From the NCBI RefSeq assembly GCF_002272245.1, contig NZ_NPDD01000129.1, positions 37,322 to 101,321 on the forward strand: a DNA stretch of 64,000 nt. Reading direction: 5' to 3'. Shown in pieces: positions 17,750 to 27,310 of this stretch. Below the pieces are notes generated by a model. The model ran no database searches and was not told the origin of the DNA. It worked only from the letters and a program-made list of their open reading frames with translations. The stretch is from Bacillus sp. 7884-1. Its GTDB lineage: Bacteria > Bacillota > Bacilli > Bacillales > Cytobacillaceae. Numbering within the stretch: the first letter of the stretch is position 1; the number at the start of each line of letters is the position of its first letter. The position numbers and the translations under genes were made by a program.

Positions 17750-18427
17750 ATGGATAAAAGAGTTCAATTCGACTTTGAAATCGAGTTTACTAATGGCGGT
17801 GGAATACAAGGGCAGGAATTTCGACTTGATATTGATGGAGATGACATTACTGACGAAGAGTTAGCTAAGTATATTGTAGAGGATATGAGGTTGCTAATGG
17901 TTGGTGAAGTAAGGATACTTAACAAAAAAATAATTAATGAAAAACATAAACGAAGACCTGTTGATGAGATTTTAGGTGGATTTTTAGGTGATAAGTTTGG
18001 GAAGAGTAGTATTTTAATGACGGCCCTTGGGTTATCTGCCATTTTTTTAATTGCTATATCAGTCTTACCCATTACGATGCCTCACATGTACTTTAATGTC
18101 CTAGTCGTATTAATTGGATTAATGATTTATACCGTTAGAGGTCTTTACTGGTCGTTACTTGGTGACTGTAAGATTGATGAAAAGATACTCGGCCTCGCAA
18201 TAGGTGTCATATCCTTTATAGGCTATACACCAGATATTATCATGCCTATCGTAAATATTGTGTTGTTTAAATCATTCGGTGATAACAGTGGATATAATGC
18301 CTACTTTATCTTTTGTGCATGTGCAGGTATTATTGCGATCTTAATGACTTTAATCTTTAGAAAGTCAGTGAAGAAAGAAGCTGGAAATTCCATTAAAACA
18401 GAAGATTTAATTGTGAAAAATGCTTAA
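17750..18427 (+). pseudogene. Chimeric ORF: cyclase-associated small protein fused to MFS C-terminus
   Basis: A 225-codon frame made of two unrelated pieces. Residues 1 to about 68 (DFEIEFTNGGGIQGQEFRLD, DDITDEELAKYIVEDMRLLM, RILNKKI) resemble a 70-residue soluble protein that, as I recall, often accompanies cyclase/arylformamidase-like enzymes. From LGGFLGDKFGKSS onward the sequence is the last third of a major-facilitator transporter, with about four membrane helices and none of the N-terminal half. The simplest reading is a deletion that joined two genes in frame. Ribosome site AAGGTGG. It may be transcribed but is unlikely to transport anything. Kept as a pseudogene call; a novel fusion is less likely. 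Confidence 0.6.
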
Positions 18428-18470
18428 TTTATTGTAGTAATATTCAATTCTACCAATTCCAATAAAAAAG

Positions 18471-18502
18471 AAAGAAGATGAGTATATGCTCATCTTCTTT
18501 AC
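18471..18502 (+). terminator. Terminator after the chimeric ORF
   Basis: A perfect 12-bp stem AAAGAAGATGAG / CTCATCTTCTTT with a six-base loop; the A-run and T-run make it usable in both directions. Confidence 0.85.
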
Positions 18503-18571
18503 ATGTGTGCCTAGCATGGGTTCAATTTTAAAAAGGCAGAGCTTAAAGAATAGAAATAATTATCAACAGGG

Positions 18572-18614
18572 GAAGCATTAATGAAGGCTGGGAAGCTTCG
18601 TTATGCTTCTTTTT
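18572..18614 (+). terminator. Second hairpin terminator in the same gap
   Basis: GAAGCATTAATGAAG pairs imperfectly with CTTCGTTATGCTTC, followed by TTTTTG. No gene lies between it and the previous terminator, so it may mark a deleted gene. Confidence 0.7.
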
Positions 18615-18779
18615 GTGCAAAGTAATGTAATAGGATGACTCTCTATTTGAACCATTAGAACAATTCCTGTGAAATTTAGCCTAGGATAGTATTCTAAAAA
18701 TTTAGTATTATAGTAATATTTACAATAATTCAAAATATTCGATAAAATAAAACCAACCCATCAGACAGGTGAGACATGT

Positions 18780-18811
18780 AAGACGCATAAGAAAAGGAAG
18801 ACGCATAAGAT
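18780..18811. repeat. Direct repeat AAGACGCATAAGA x2 before gntR
   Basis: Two 12-13-base direct repeats sit in the leader 27-58 bases before the regulator's ATG. They could be an operator or a chance duplication; nothing else in the window repeats them. Confidence 0.35.
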
Positions 18812-18837
18812 TAGAAAAAACGAATGGGGTGCTGAGC

Positions 18838-19578
18838 ATGTCGAAAAAAGTAAGTAGTATTGTAACTGAATATGTCCTGGAGGAAATTAAAAAGGGAACA
18901 TTTAAGGTAGGTGATAAACTGCATTCGGAACGAGAGCTCATGGAAACATTGAAGGTAGGACGGTCATCCGTAAGAGAAGCTTTAAATAGCCTGGTCGATA
19001 TGCAGATTTTAGAGAAGCGCATGGGAATTGGGGTATTTGTCAAAAAAACGGATATTAGCGGCATGGTTCACTCGCATGTCGTGTCCGCGCTGCTTGATCC
19101 GAAAAGTTCCAGAGAAATCATGGAGTTTCGTTTGATGCTTGAGGTTGAAATTTGCGGGAAGGCAGCGGAAGTTGCTACAGAAGAGGACTTTGTTCAAATG
19201 GAGCAATCTCTGGAAATGATGAAGAGAGCGATCCAATTCAATTTACCTATTTTGGAAGCGGACCAAAGATTTCACCAGGCCATCGTCCATGCAACAAGAA
19301 ATCAGGTCTTGATGAAAGTCTATGAATCTATTAATGATTTACTTACCTCCGCCAAAAGAGAAATGGTTTTGATTTCTGATAAAGTAACTACGTTTCAATT
19401 CCACAAGAACATTTATCAGGCGATCAAAGACCATCATGTAGAACGGGCGAGACAAATGATGAGGGAACATTTGTGTGACGTAGCCATTCGATATGAAAAG
19501 CTACATGAAAAATGGGAGAAAGAAGAACAGGACCGGGAGAAAAATGGACAACTAATTTCACCTTCTTCGGATGGCTGA
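18838..19578 (+). CDS. FadR-type GntR family transcriptional regulator
   Basis: A 246-residue regulator. The winged helix is at residues about 7-70 (YVLEEIKKGTFKVGDKL, SERELMETLKVGRSSVREAL) and an FCD all-helical ligand domain follows (EFRLMLEVEICGKAA, QRFHQAIVHATRN, HKNIYQAIKDHHVERARQMM). FCD domains bind organic acids or amino-acid-like effectors, usually with a metal held by Asp/His. The start chosen is the ATG beginning MSKKVSSIV; a longer frame to 18769 is Arg-rich and non-conserved in look. It lies upstream of the peptide importer operon in the same direction and is its likely regulator. Confidence 0.88.
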   Translation: MSKKVSSIVTEYVLEEIKKGTFKVGDKLHSERELMETLKVGRSSVREALNSLVDMQILEKRMGIGVFVKKTDISGMVHSHVVSALLDPKSSREIMEFRLMLEVEICGKAAEVATEEDFVQMEQSLEMMKRAIQFNLPILEADQRFHQAIVHATRNQVLMKVYESINDLLTSAKREMVLISDKVTTFQFHKNIYQAIKDHHVERARQMMREHLCDVAIRYEKLHEKWEKEEQDREKNGQLISPSSDG

Positions 19579-19612
19579 GTAGGTAGTGTGCTATTTTTTT
19601 GAATTAAAATTT

Positions 19613-19633
19613 CTGAAAATAATTATTTTTCAG
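19613..19633. promoter_or_regulatory. Palindrome CTGAAAA-TAATTAT-TTTCAG before importer operon
   Basis: A nearly perfect 21-base palindrome between the gntR gene and the peptide-importer operon, about 45 bases before the binding-protein ATG. It could be the operator of the adjacent GntR regulator or a weak terminator, since a T-rich run follows. Confidence 0.45.
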
Positions 19634-19677
19634 TTTTATTTTTAAAAATTAGATCAATCAAAATGGGGGTTGAAAGT

Positions 19678-21240
19678 ATGTTTAGTAAAAAGGCTCGGTT
19701 TACTTTTGCTACAGCCATAATCGGTACGATGCTGGCATTGACGGGATGCAATGGCGGGAATGAATCTGCAACGAGTGGTAAATCTGAACAAAAGCCACAA
19801 GCTTCAGTACCTGGTGACAAAAAAGTGATTAATATCGGTCTTAAAGCGGATCCGCCAAGCTTAGATCCCAGCCAATCCAATGCTTTAGTAGATCGCCAGG
19901 TTCAAAACAGCATCTATGATAAACTCTTTGACCTGGACAAGGATGGAAATATTGTACCTGTCTTAGTCGAATCCTATGAGGTTTCTCCGGATGGAAAGGT
20001 GTATACCTTGAAATTAAAGACAGGGATTACCTTTCATGATGGTACTGAATTTAATGCTGACGTTGTAAAATTCAACATCGAGCGTAATAGAGAAGATAAT
20101 TCTCGTCGTAAGAATGAAATGAGTTTTGTTCAAAAAGTAGAGGTAGTAGATCCGCAAACGGTGAAGATTGAACTGTCCGAACCATTCTCTCCTTTTATTT
20201 CCATCCTTACCGATCGATCAGGGATGATGGTATCTCCTGATGCGGTGAAGAAATATGGCGAGGATTACTTGAACCATCCTGTCGGAACAGGTGCCTATGC
20301 TTTCGTGGAGCATGTTAAGGGCGACCATGTTACCTTGAAAAAGAATGAAAACTATTGGAATGGTGAAGTCAAAATTGATGAATTAAATTACAAGGTGTTT
20401 ACGAATGGCACAGCAGCGGTTCAAAACTTAAAATCGGGTCAACTTGATTTCATCGATGATGTTCCGACTAAAGAAATTAAGGGATTAGAAAACAATCCTG
20501 TTGGAAAAGTGGTTGCTGAATCCGGAATGGCTTACCAAGGGTTCTACCTGAACACCAAACAAGAGCCATTCACCAACAAATACCTTCGTCAAGCTGTAAA
20601 TAAGGCGGTCGACCGTGAAGCTTTCATCAAGGTAGTACTAGACGGCTATGGAGCACCTGCAAACTCTCCGTTCGGACCAGGTAATCTGGCACATGGAGAC
20701 TCGGATAAAGTGAGCAAGCCGGATAAACAGGAAATTAAGGATCTGCTGGACAAGGGCGGTAAGCCAGATGGATTCAGCTTTAAATTACAAATCGGCACCT
20801 CTCCTGTCAATGAACAGTTCGGGGCTGTTATTCAAAGCATGTTAAAGACCTATGGTATCCAGGTAGAACTAGAAAAGGTGGAGTTTGGTACGATGTTGGA
20901 AAATGGGGCTAATCATAAATTCCAAGCTCTTCAGCTCGGATGGTCAGGACGTCCCGACCCAGACCAAAGCTTCTTCGATTTCGTCGTAACCGATCAGCCA
21001 AACAACTATGCAGCTGTTTCAAACCCGGAATTGGACAAGCTCGCTAAGAAAGCTCGAACTGAATTGGATCCGGCGAAACGTAAAGGACTCTATGATCAGG
21101 CGATGGAAATTGTCCATGATGAATCTGAGTACGTGTATATTTACCATGATTTCAACCGTTTTGGTGTATCTAAGAAGGTTACTGGTTTTGAATATATACC
21201 AGACGGCATCATCCATACACAAAAATTAGACAAGCAATAA
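19678..21240 (+). CDS. Peptide/glutathione-type ABC binding lipoprotein
   Basis: A 520-residue SBP_bac_5 protein (DppA/OppA/GsiB family). Lipobox LTGC near residue 23. Mature motifs are INIGLKADPPSLDPSQSN, FNIERNRED, HPVGTGAYAF, KNENYWNG and a late LQLGWSGRPDPDQSFF. It delivers short peptides or similar ligands to the permeases encoded downstream. The start is the ATG seven bases after GGGGGT rather than the earlier ATG at 19663. The gamma-glutamyltransferase gene at the operon end suggests that glutathione or gamma-glutamyl peptides are the cargo (inference). Confidence 0.9.
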   Translation: MFSKKARFTFATAIIGTMLALTGCNGGNESATSGKSEQKPQASVPGDKKVINIGLKADPPSLDPSQSNALVDRQVQNSIYDKLFDLDKDGNIVPVLVESYEVSPDGKVYTLKLKTGITFHDGTEFNADVVKFNIERNREDNSRRKNEMSFVQKVEVVDPQTVKIELSEPFSPFISILTDRSGMMVSPDAVKKYGEDYLNHPVGTGAYAFVEHVKGDHVTLKKNENYWNGEVKIDELNYKVFTNGTAAVQNLKSGQLDFIDDVPTKEIKGLENNPVGKVVAESGMAYQGFYLNTKQEPFTNKYLRQAVNKAVDREAFIKVVLDGYGAPANSPFGPGNLAHGDSDKVSKPDKQEIKDLLDKGGKPDGFSFKLQIGTSPVNEQFGAVIQSMLKTYGIQVELEKVEFGTMLENGANHKFQALQLGWSGRPDPDQSFFDFVVTDQPNNYAAVSNPELDKLAKKARTELDPAKRKGLYDQAMEIVHDESEYVYIYHDFNRFGVSKKVTGFEYIPDGIIHTQKLDKQ

Positions 21241-21276
21241 GATCATCTTGAAATAACTTTTGAGGAGGAGAAGGAT

Positions 21277-22230
21277 ATGAAATTCTTAGTAAGGCGTTTG
21301 CTGTTAACCATTCCGATTCTCTTCCTAGTGTCGATTCTGACATTTTCTTTGATCCATATGATCCCGGGTGATCCAGCCCGGGTCATTCTTGGTCAAGAAG
21401 CGACACCAGAAGCCTATGAATCACTTCGTGCAGAATTAGGATTGGATAAGCCTATTGTTGTTCAGTACGTTACCTGGGTTGGGAATGTTGTGACAGGAGA
21501 TCTGGGATTATCGATCACGGATCGGGTGCCTGTCACCGAACTAATCTTCCAACGATTGCCCGCTACGGTTGAATTAACGATTGGTACCTTTGTGGTCGCA
21601 TTATTGATTGCTTTTCCTGCCGGTATCCTTGCAGCCGTTAGAAGAGGAACAGTTATCGACTATACCAGTACATTTATTGCTTTGGGCGGGATGAGTATCC
21701 CAAGCTTTTGGCTGGCTATGATGGCAATTATTTATTTTTCAGTAGAGTTAGGCTGGCTTCCGGCCTCGGGGTATGTTCCGTTTTCAGAAAATCCAGTCCA
21801 GAATTTGATGGCCATGATCTTACCTTGTTTGGCCACAGGTCTTCGTGAGTCGGCGGTGCTTATGAGAATGCTTCGCTCATCTTTGCTTGAGGTCGTCAAT
21901 ATGGATTTTGTCCGTACAGCTAAAGCCAAAGGGCTAAATGAAGTGAAGACCATTTTAGGACATGTTCTCCGTAATGCCATGATCCCGGTTGTGACTACCT
22001 CCGGCTTGATGATTGCCGGACTTCTTGGCGGATTGGTTATAACCGAATCGATTTTCTCCATTCCCGGCTTTGGCCGACTCATTGTAGAGTCCGTTTTTAA
22101 ACGGGATTATGTAACCGTCCAGGGAGCGATCCTGGTATCTGCCGTATTGGTTGTCTTTGTAAATCTGATCGTGGATCTTCTTTATGCTGTCATTGATCCA
22201 AGAATCAAGGCGGAGAAGGGGGTATCGTGA
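21277..22230 (+). CDS. Peptide ABC transporter permease, DppB/GsiC-like
   Basis: A 317-residue integral membrane protein with the DppB N-terminal helix (LLLTIPILFLVSILTFSLIH), the IPGDPARVILGQEATPE segment typical of the family, and the EAA loop (VRTAKAKGLNEVKTILGHVL in part). About six membrane helices. AGGAGGAGAAGG ribosome site. Its stop overlaps the start of the second permease (TGATG). Confidence 0.92.
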   Translation: MKFLVRRLLLTIPILFLVSILTFSLIHMIPGDPARVILGQEATPEAYESLRAELGLDKPIVVQYVTWVGNVVTGDLGLSITDRVPVTELIFQRLPATVELTIGTFVVALLIAFPAGILAAVRRGTVIDYTSTFIALGGMSIPSFWLAMMAIIYFSVELGWLPASGYVPFSENPVQNLMAMILPCLATGLRESAVLMRMLRSSLLEVVNMDFVRTAKAKGLNEVKTILGHVLRNAMIPVVTTSGLMIAGLLGGLVITESIFSIPGFGRLIVESVFKRDYVTVQGAILVSAVLVVFVNLIVDLLYAVIDPRIKAEKGVS

Positions 22231-23060
22231 TGAAGACGTTCAAAAAGTTTTTGCGAACAGGATTAGGGGTTTTAGGTGCCCTTATTATTTTAACAATGGT
22301 TGTGATGGCCATTTTTGCTCAACAATTGGCACCTTTTGATCCGAACGCCCAAGATTATAATGCTATTCTATTGCCCCCAGGCGGAGAGCATCTTTTTGGA
22401 ACGGATGATTTAGGACGGGATATTTACTCCCGTGTCGTTTACGGAGCACAAATTTCAATTAAAGCGGCTTTATTATCGGTAGGGATTGCCATCCTCATTG
22501 GAGTTCCCATTGGACTTCTTTCTGGTTACTTTGGCGGATTCTGGGATGAATGGGTGGTCATGCGATCTGTTGATGCCATGCAGGCTTTCCCTTTTCTTAT
22601 CCTGGCGCTGGCGATTGCCGCCGTGTTAGGAAATGGATTTGGAAATGCCATGATCGCCATTGGAATAGGGTTTGCCCCCGCTTTTATCCGGATTACACGA
22701 GGACAGGTGTTGCAGCTTCGTAATATGGAATATATTCTTGCGGCCAAAGCGACAGGCGTGAAAGATCTTCGCATTATTTTCAGTCATATCCTGCCTAATG
22801 CACTTAATCCAATTATTATTCAATCTACTCTGGCTATGGCAGCAGGAATTCTTGCAGAAGCCTCCTTATCCTATTTAGGACTAGGGGTGCAGCCGCCGAC
22901 CCCATCATGGGGAAGTATGCTGAACCAGGCCCAAACATTAATGAATGTGTCTCCTTATGCAACTATTTTTCCTGGTATGGCCATTTTCTTGGTTGTTCTC
23001 GGATTTAATCTGCTAGGTGATGGATTACAGCAAACCTTGGATCCAAGAATCCGAAAATAA
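22230..23060 (+). CDS. Peptide ABC transporter permease, DppC/GsiD-like
   Basis: A 276-residue permease with an N-terminal helix, HLFGTDDLGRDIYSRVVYGA (the DppC hallmark) and an EAA loop in AAKATGVKDLRIIFSHILPN. It forms the heterodimeric channel with the upstream permease. ATG start coupled to the preceding stop; an in-frame GTG three bases earlier is possible. Confidence 0.92.
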   Translation: MKTFKKFLRTGLGVLGALIILTMVVMAIFAQQLAPFDPNAQDYNAILLPPGGEHLFGTDDLGRDIYSRVVYGAQISIKAALLSVGIAILIGVPIGLLSGYFGGFWDEWVVMRSVDAMQAFPFLILALAIAAVLGNGFGNAMIAIGIGFAPAFIRITRGQVLQLRNMEYILAAKATGVKDLRIIFSHILPNALNPIIIQSTLAMAAGILAEASLSYLGLGVQPPTPSWGSMLNQAQTLMNVSPYATIFPGMAIFLVVLGFNLLGDGLQQTLDPRIRK

Positions 23061-23078
23061 TGGAAAGGAGATGTGAAC

Positions 23079-24053
23079 ATGAGTGCTATCTTGGAGGTCA
23101 AAAATCTGAAAACAAAGTTTAAAACAGATTACGGTACCGTTAGTGTTGTTGATGGTGTAGATTTCTCCATTAAGCCTGGTGAGACGCTTGGCGTCGTTGG
23201 GGAATCTGGATGCGGAAAAAGTGTGACTAGCCTTTCGGTTATGAGGCTTCTGCCGTCCAATGCCAGCAATGAAGGAAGTATAACCTTCCAGGGGAAGGAG
23301 CTGATATCCCTTCCGGAGAAGCAGATGCAGCAGGTTCGGGGAAATGATATCGCGATGATCTTCCAGGAACCGATGACATCCCTTAATCCATTGCATACGG
23401 TAGGAAGGCAAATCGAAGAAGCTGTTATTCTCCATATGAACATTTCCAAGCAAGAGGCCAAGGAAAGAGCGATTAAGATGCTAAATGCAGTTGGGATGCC
23501 GAGAGCACAAGAGATTTATGGTGAATATCCCCATCAGCTGTCAGGCGGCATGCGTCAGCGCGTAATGATTGCTATGGCGATGGCGTGTGATCCCAAATTA
23601 ATCATTGCGGATGAACCAACCACGGCCCTTGATGTAACCATTCAGGCGCAAATTTTGGATTTAATGAGAGATTTAAAAGATAAAACAGGAACTTCCATCA
23701 TGCTCATAACGCACGATTTAGGGGTTGTAGCCGAAATGTGTGACCGCGTAATCGTCATGTATGCCGGCCAAGTTGTTGAAGAGACAGATGTACAGACTTT
23801 GTTTGAAAATCCGAAGCATCCCTATACGATGGGGCTGATTGATTCCATTCCATCCTTTGAGGATGAAAAGGAATATTTGAATACGATTCCCGGCTCCGTT
23901 CCGCTTCCCTATGAGATGCCGAAAGGATGCCGGTTTGCTCCTCGATGCAGCTGGGCGAAGGAGATTTGTCATCAACATGCTCCAGAGCTGATGGAAATCG
24001 AAAGCCAACATAAATGCCGCTGCTGGCTTGTTACGAAGGAGGATGCATCATGA
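23079..24053 (+). CDS. Peptide ABC transporter ATPase, DppD-like
   Basis: A 324-residue ATP-binding protein: Walker A GESGCGKSVT, Q-loop FQEPMTSLNP, signature LSGGMRQRVMIAMA, Walker B LIIADEPTTALDVT, and the C-terminal oligopeptide-transporter extension with a Cys cluster (CRFAPRCSWAKEICHQH) that in relatives can hold an Fe-S cluster. The start is the ATG eight bases after AAAGGAG. It overlaps the next ATPase gene by four bases. Confidence 0.92.
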   Translation: MSAILEVKNLKTKFKTDYGTVSVVDGVDFSIKPGETLGVVGESGCGKSVTSLSVMRLLPSNASNEGSITFQGKELISLPEKQMQQVRGNDIAMIFQEPMTSLNPLHTVGRQIEEAVILHMNISKQEAKERAIKMLNAVGMPRAQEIYGEYPHQLSGGMRQRVMIAMAMACDPKLIIADEPTTALDVTIQAQILDLMRDLKDKTGTSIMLITHDLGVVAEMCDRVIVMYAGQVVEETDVQTLFENPKHPYTMGLIDSIPSFEDEKEYLNTIPGSVPLPYEMPKGCRFAPRCSWAKEICHQHAPELMEIESQHKCRCWLVTKEDAS

Positions 24054-25066
24054 GCGAAAACAAGCCTATTTTAGAGATCAAAGGGTTAAAAAAATACTTT
24101 CCTATTAAGACGGGTTTTTTCAATAAAGTAACCGGTCACGTCCAAGCTGTTGACGGGGTGGATTTTAGCGTGATGCCAGGTGAGACCTTAGGAATAGTGG
24201 GAGAATCAGGCTGTGGAAAATCGACCACGGGACGTACGATTTTGCGTTTATTGAATCCCTCTGCTGGAGAAGTGTTGTTCAATGGCAAGGATCTGGCGAA
24301 ACTGTCCAAGGAAGAAATGCGGCAGATGCGCAAGGATATTCAAATGGTCTTTCAGGATCCCTATGCTTCTCTCAACCCGCGCAAAACGATTAGGCAGATT
24401 CTGCTTGAGCCCCTGAAAGTGCATGGGATTGGATCATCCCGTGGGGAACGGATGAAAAGAGTGGAGGAAATTATCGAAGTGGTAGGGCTGAGAAAAGAGC
24501 ACTTAGACCGTCATCCCCATGACTTCTCCGGTGGTCAGCGCCAGCGGATTGGGATCGCGCGAGCTCTCATCCTTAAGCCGAAGGTAATTATTGCGGATGA
24601 ACCGGTTTCTGCTCTTGATGTTTCCATCCAATCGCAGGTTTTGAATCTATTAAAGGATTTGAAGAAGGAGTTTAATCTTACGCTGATCTTCATTTCTCAC
24701 GATCTATCCGTTGTCAGGCACTTATGTGATCGTATTGCCGTGATGTATTTGGGGCGTGTGGTGGAGATTGCCGATAAAAAGCAGCTCTTCACTAACCCAA
24801 GCCATCCATATACGCGAGCTTTATTATCGGCTGTGCCCATTGCGAATCCGAAAGCCAAGCGGGAGCGGGTCATTCTTCAGGGAGATTTGCCAAGTCCGGC
24901 TAACCCGCCGTCAGGATGTACATTCCATCCTCGTTGCCCGGTCGCAAATGAAAGCTGTAAAACGAAAATTCCCATTCTAAAAGCCATTGATAGCGGACAT
25001 CAGGTTTCCTGTCATCTCTTTACGGAGGGGAAGGTAAAAGAAAGCAAAGAAGAAATGATCGGATAA
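24050..25066 (+). CDS. Peptide ABC transporter ATPase, DppF-like
   Basis: A 338-residue second ATPase: GESGCGKSTTGR, VFQDPYASLNPRKT, FSGGQRQRIGIARAL, VIIADEPVSALDVS, and a C-terminal CTFHPRCPVANESC cluster. It pairs with the DppD-like subunit. GAAGGAGG precedes the ATG, which overlaps the preceding stop (ATGA). Confidence 0.92.
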   Translation: MSENKPILEIKGLKKYFPIKTGFFNKVTGHVQAVDGVDFSVMPGETLGIVGESGCGKSTTGRTILRLLNPSAGEVLFNGKDLAKLSKEEMRQMRKDIQMVFQDPYASLNPRKTIRQILLEPLKVHGIGSSRGERMKRVEEIIEVVGLRKEHLDRHPHDFSGGQRQRIGIARALILKPKVIIADEPVSALDVSIQSQVLNLLKDLKKEFNLTLIFISHDLSVVRHLCDRIAVMYLGRVVEIADKKQLFTNPSHPYTRALLSAVPIANPKAKRERVILQGDLPSPANPPSGCTFHPRCPVANESCKTKIPILKAIDSGHQVSCHLFTEGKVKESKEEMIG

Positions 25067-25104
25067 ATCATCCAATTGCTAGAGACTAAAGGAGGTAACA
25101 AAAC

Positions 25105-26715
25105 ATGAATTTTGATGCTGGACATTATCCTTATCCATCACAACGAAATGTAGTATATGCCAAGAATGGAATGGTCGCTACGTCTCAGCCCTTGGCTGCA
25201 CAAGCAGGGTTAGATATTTTGAAACAAGGCGGAAATGCAATTGATGCAGCGATTGCAACCGCTGCTTGTTTGACCGTAGTAGAGCCTACCTCCAACGGAA
25301 TTGGGGGAGACGCTTTTGCGCTTGTTTGGACAAAAGGACAATTACACGGACTAAATTCAAGTGGTCCGGCACCGATGAAGATCTCCATCGAAAAAGTAAA
25401 ACAAGATGGACACGAAAGGATTCCAAAGTACGGCTGGCTCCCTGTAACTGTACCTGGTGCTCCGGCAGCTTGGGTAGAATTATCAAAACGTTTCGGCCGT
25501 CTACCGCTGCTAGAGGTGATGAAGCCAGCCATTGAATATGCAGCAAACGGCTTTCCTGTTTCACCTACACTAGGACGCTTTTGGAAAAGGGCATTCGAAC
25601 AATACAAGCAGCAATGTACAGGGGAAGAGTTCGAAGCATGGTTTGAGACCTTTGCACCAAAGGGACGAGCACCTGAAGTCGGAGAAACATGGTCCTCACT
25701 TGACCATGCTGACACACTGGAAGAAATCGCAAGGACAAACGGAGAAAGCTTTTACAAAGGGGCCATTGCAGAAAAAATAGCAGCAGCTTCCAAGGCTAAC
25801 GGAGGCTATTTAACAAAAGATGATTTAGCCGCCTTTCAACCTGAGTGGGTAGATCCTATTAAGGTAAACTATCGCGGCTATGATGTTTGGGAAATCCCGC
25901 CAAACGGGCAGGGTATTGTAGCTCTTATGGCTCTGAACATACTAAAAGGCTTTGATTTTACAGCAAAAGAAGCAACAGACACATACCACAAACAAATCGA
26001 AGCCATGAAGCTTGCTTTTACATGCGGCAAGCAATATATTACAGACCCTAACCATATGGGGGTAAGTGCAGAAGAGCTATTAAGTATTTCGTATGGCCAG
26101 CAGCGCCAAGCACTGATTGGAAGTGAAGCATCCACGCCTGCTCCAGGTGTACCACCGCGCGGAGGAACCGTGTACCTTGCAACAGCTGACGGAGAGGGCA
26201 ACATGGTATCCTTTATCCAAAGTAATTACATGGGCTTTGGTTCTGGGATTGTAGTGCCAGGAACGGGAATTGGCTTACAAAACCGAGGACATGATTTCAG
26301 CCTTGACCCAACGCATTACAACTGCCTTAAGGGTGGCAAGAAAACGTACCATACGATTATTCCGGGATTTTTAACGAAGGGTAATCAACCTGTTGGACCT
26401 TTCGGTGTAATGGGAGGATACATGCAGCCACAAGGTCATGTTCAAGTCATTATGAATACCATCGATTTTCACTTAAATCCCCAAGCAGCTTTAGATGCAC
26501 CAAGATGGCAATGGAAGAATGATAAAACAGTAGAGGTAGAAAAAACCTTCCCATTCCACATCGCAGAAGAATTGGTGCAAAAAGGACATGACATTAAAGT
26601 GATGGTAGACTCAGGTTCGTTTGGCCGCGGACAAATTATATGGCGAAATCCTGAAACAGGTGTACTGATGGGGGGCACAGAATCACGGACAGATGGGGCC
26701 ATTGCCAGTTGGTAA
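25105..26715 (+). CDS. ywrD: Gamma-glutamyltransferase-family hydrolase, YwrD-like
   Basis: A 536-residue Ntn-hydrolase with the gamma-glutamyltranspeptidase fold. N-terminal motifs are KNGMVATSQPLAAQAGLDIL and GGNAIDAAIATA. The likely self-processing and catalytic Thr is residue about 355 in PRGGTVYLATAD, preceded by the large-subunit end. No signal peptide is seen, so unlike Ggt it should be cytoplasmic, as for B. subtilis YwrD. It would release glutamate from gamma-glutamyl compounds imported by the ABC system encoded just upstream. AAAGGAGG ribosome site. The following chromate-transporter pair repeats the ywrA/ywrB/ywrD neighbourhood of B. subtilis. Confidence 0.88.
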   Translation: MNFDAGHYPYPSQRNVVYAKNGMVATSQPLAAQAGLDILKQGGNAIDAAIATAACLTVVEPTSNGIGGDAFALVWTKGQLHGLNSSGPAPMKISIEKVKQDGHERIPKYGWLPVTVPGAPAAWVELSKRFGRLPLLEVMKPAIEYAANGFPVSPTLGRFWKRAFEQYKQQCTGEEFEAWFETFAPKGRAPEVGETWSSLDHADTLEEIARTNGESFYKGAIAEKIAAASKANGGYLTKDDLAAFQPEWVDPIKVNYRGYDVWEIPPNGQGIVALMALNILKGFDFTAKEATDTYHKQIEAMKLAFTCGKQYITDPNHMGVSAEELLSISYGQQRQALIGSEASTPAPGVPPRGGTVYLATADGEGNMVSFIQSNYMGFGSGIVVPGTGIGLQNRGHDFSLDPTHYNCLKGGKKTYHTIIPGFLTKGNQPVGPFGVMGGYMQPQGHVQVIMNTIDFHLNPQAALDAPRWQWKNDKTVEVEKTFPFHIAEELVQKGHDIKVMVDSGSFGRGQIIWRNPETGVLMGGTESRTDGAIASW

Positions 26716-26737
26716 TCCACAGTAAGGGATTGATTCT

Positions 26738-27310
26738 ATGAAACAACGAGACATTTTTATCGCATTTTTTCGAAGCAGTATGCTTGGATATGGCGGGGGA
26801 CCTACAACGATACCTCTCGTCCAAAAAGAGGTAGTAGAACGGTTTAAATGGATGAACAATGAGGAATTTGGCGATGTGTTAGCCATTGCGAATACATTGC
26901 CTGGCCCGATTGCAACAAAGATGGCAGGCTATATTGGATTTCGCATTGGTGGCGTACCTGGCATGATCAACGCCATCTTTGCCACCATTTTACCTACGAT
27001 CTTTTTCATGATTATATTACTTAGCACCTTAATTGAGTTTAAAGATTTGAAATGGGTTCAAGGTATGACAAAGGCAGTTGTACCGGTAGTAGCCGTGATG
27101 CTTGGAGTCTTAACGTGGGAATTCATCCAGAGTGCTATTAAAGGACTCAAGTGGTTTTTTACCACCGTGCACATCCTTGTCGCATTAGTACTAATTGAAT
27201 ACTTCGGTATTCACCCCGGCTTTGTAATAGGAGCTCTTTTAGTATTTGCCTTAGTAAAACCAACCAAAATCACTGTGAAAAGGGACAAAGAGAAGGGACT
27301 ATCAGTATGA
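26738..27310 (+). CDS. Chromate transporter subunit, YwrB-like
   Basis: A 190-residue single-domain CHR protein. It begins with the FFRSSMLGYGGGPTTIPLVQ motif and continues with NTLPGPIATKMAGYIGFRIG; about six membrane helices. Short CHR proteins act as antiparallel pairs, and the second half is encoded next door. The family exports chromate or imports sulfate-like anions. The stop overlaps the next start (ATGA). The link to the peptide importer is positional only. Confidence 0.88.
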   Translation: MKQRDIFIAFFRSSMLGYGGGPTTIPLVQKEVVERFKWMNNEEFGDVLAIANTLPGPIATKMAGYIGFRIGGVPGMINAIFATILPTIFFMIILLSTLIEFKDLKWVQGMTKAVVPVVAVMLGVLTWEFIQSAIKGLKWFFTTVHILVALVLIEYFGIHPGFVIGALLVFALVKPTKITVKRDKEKGLSV

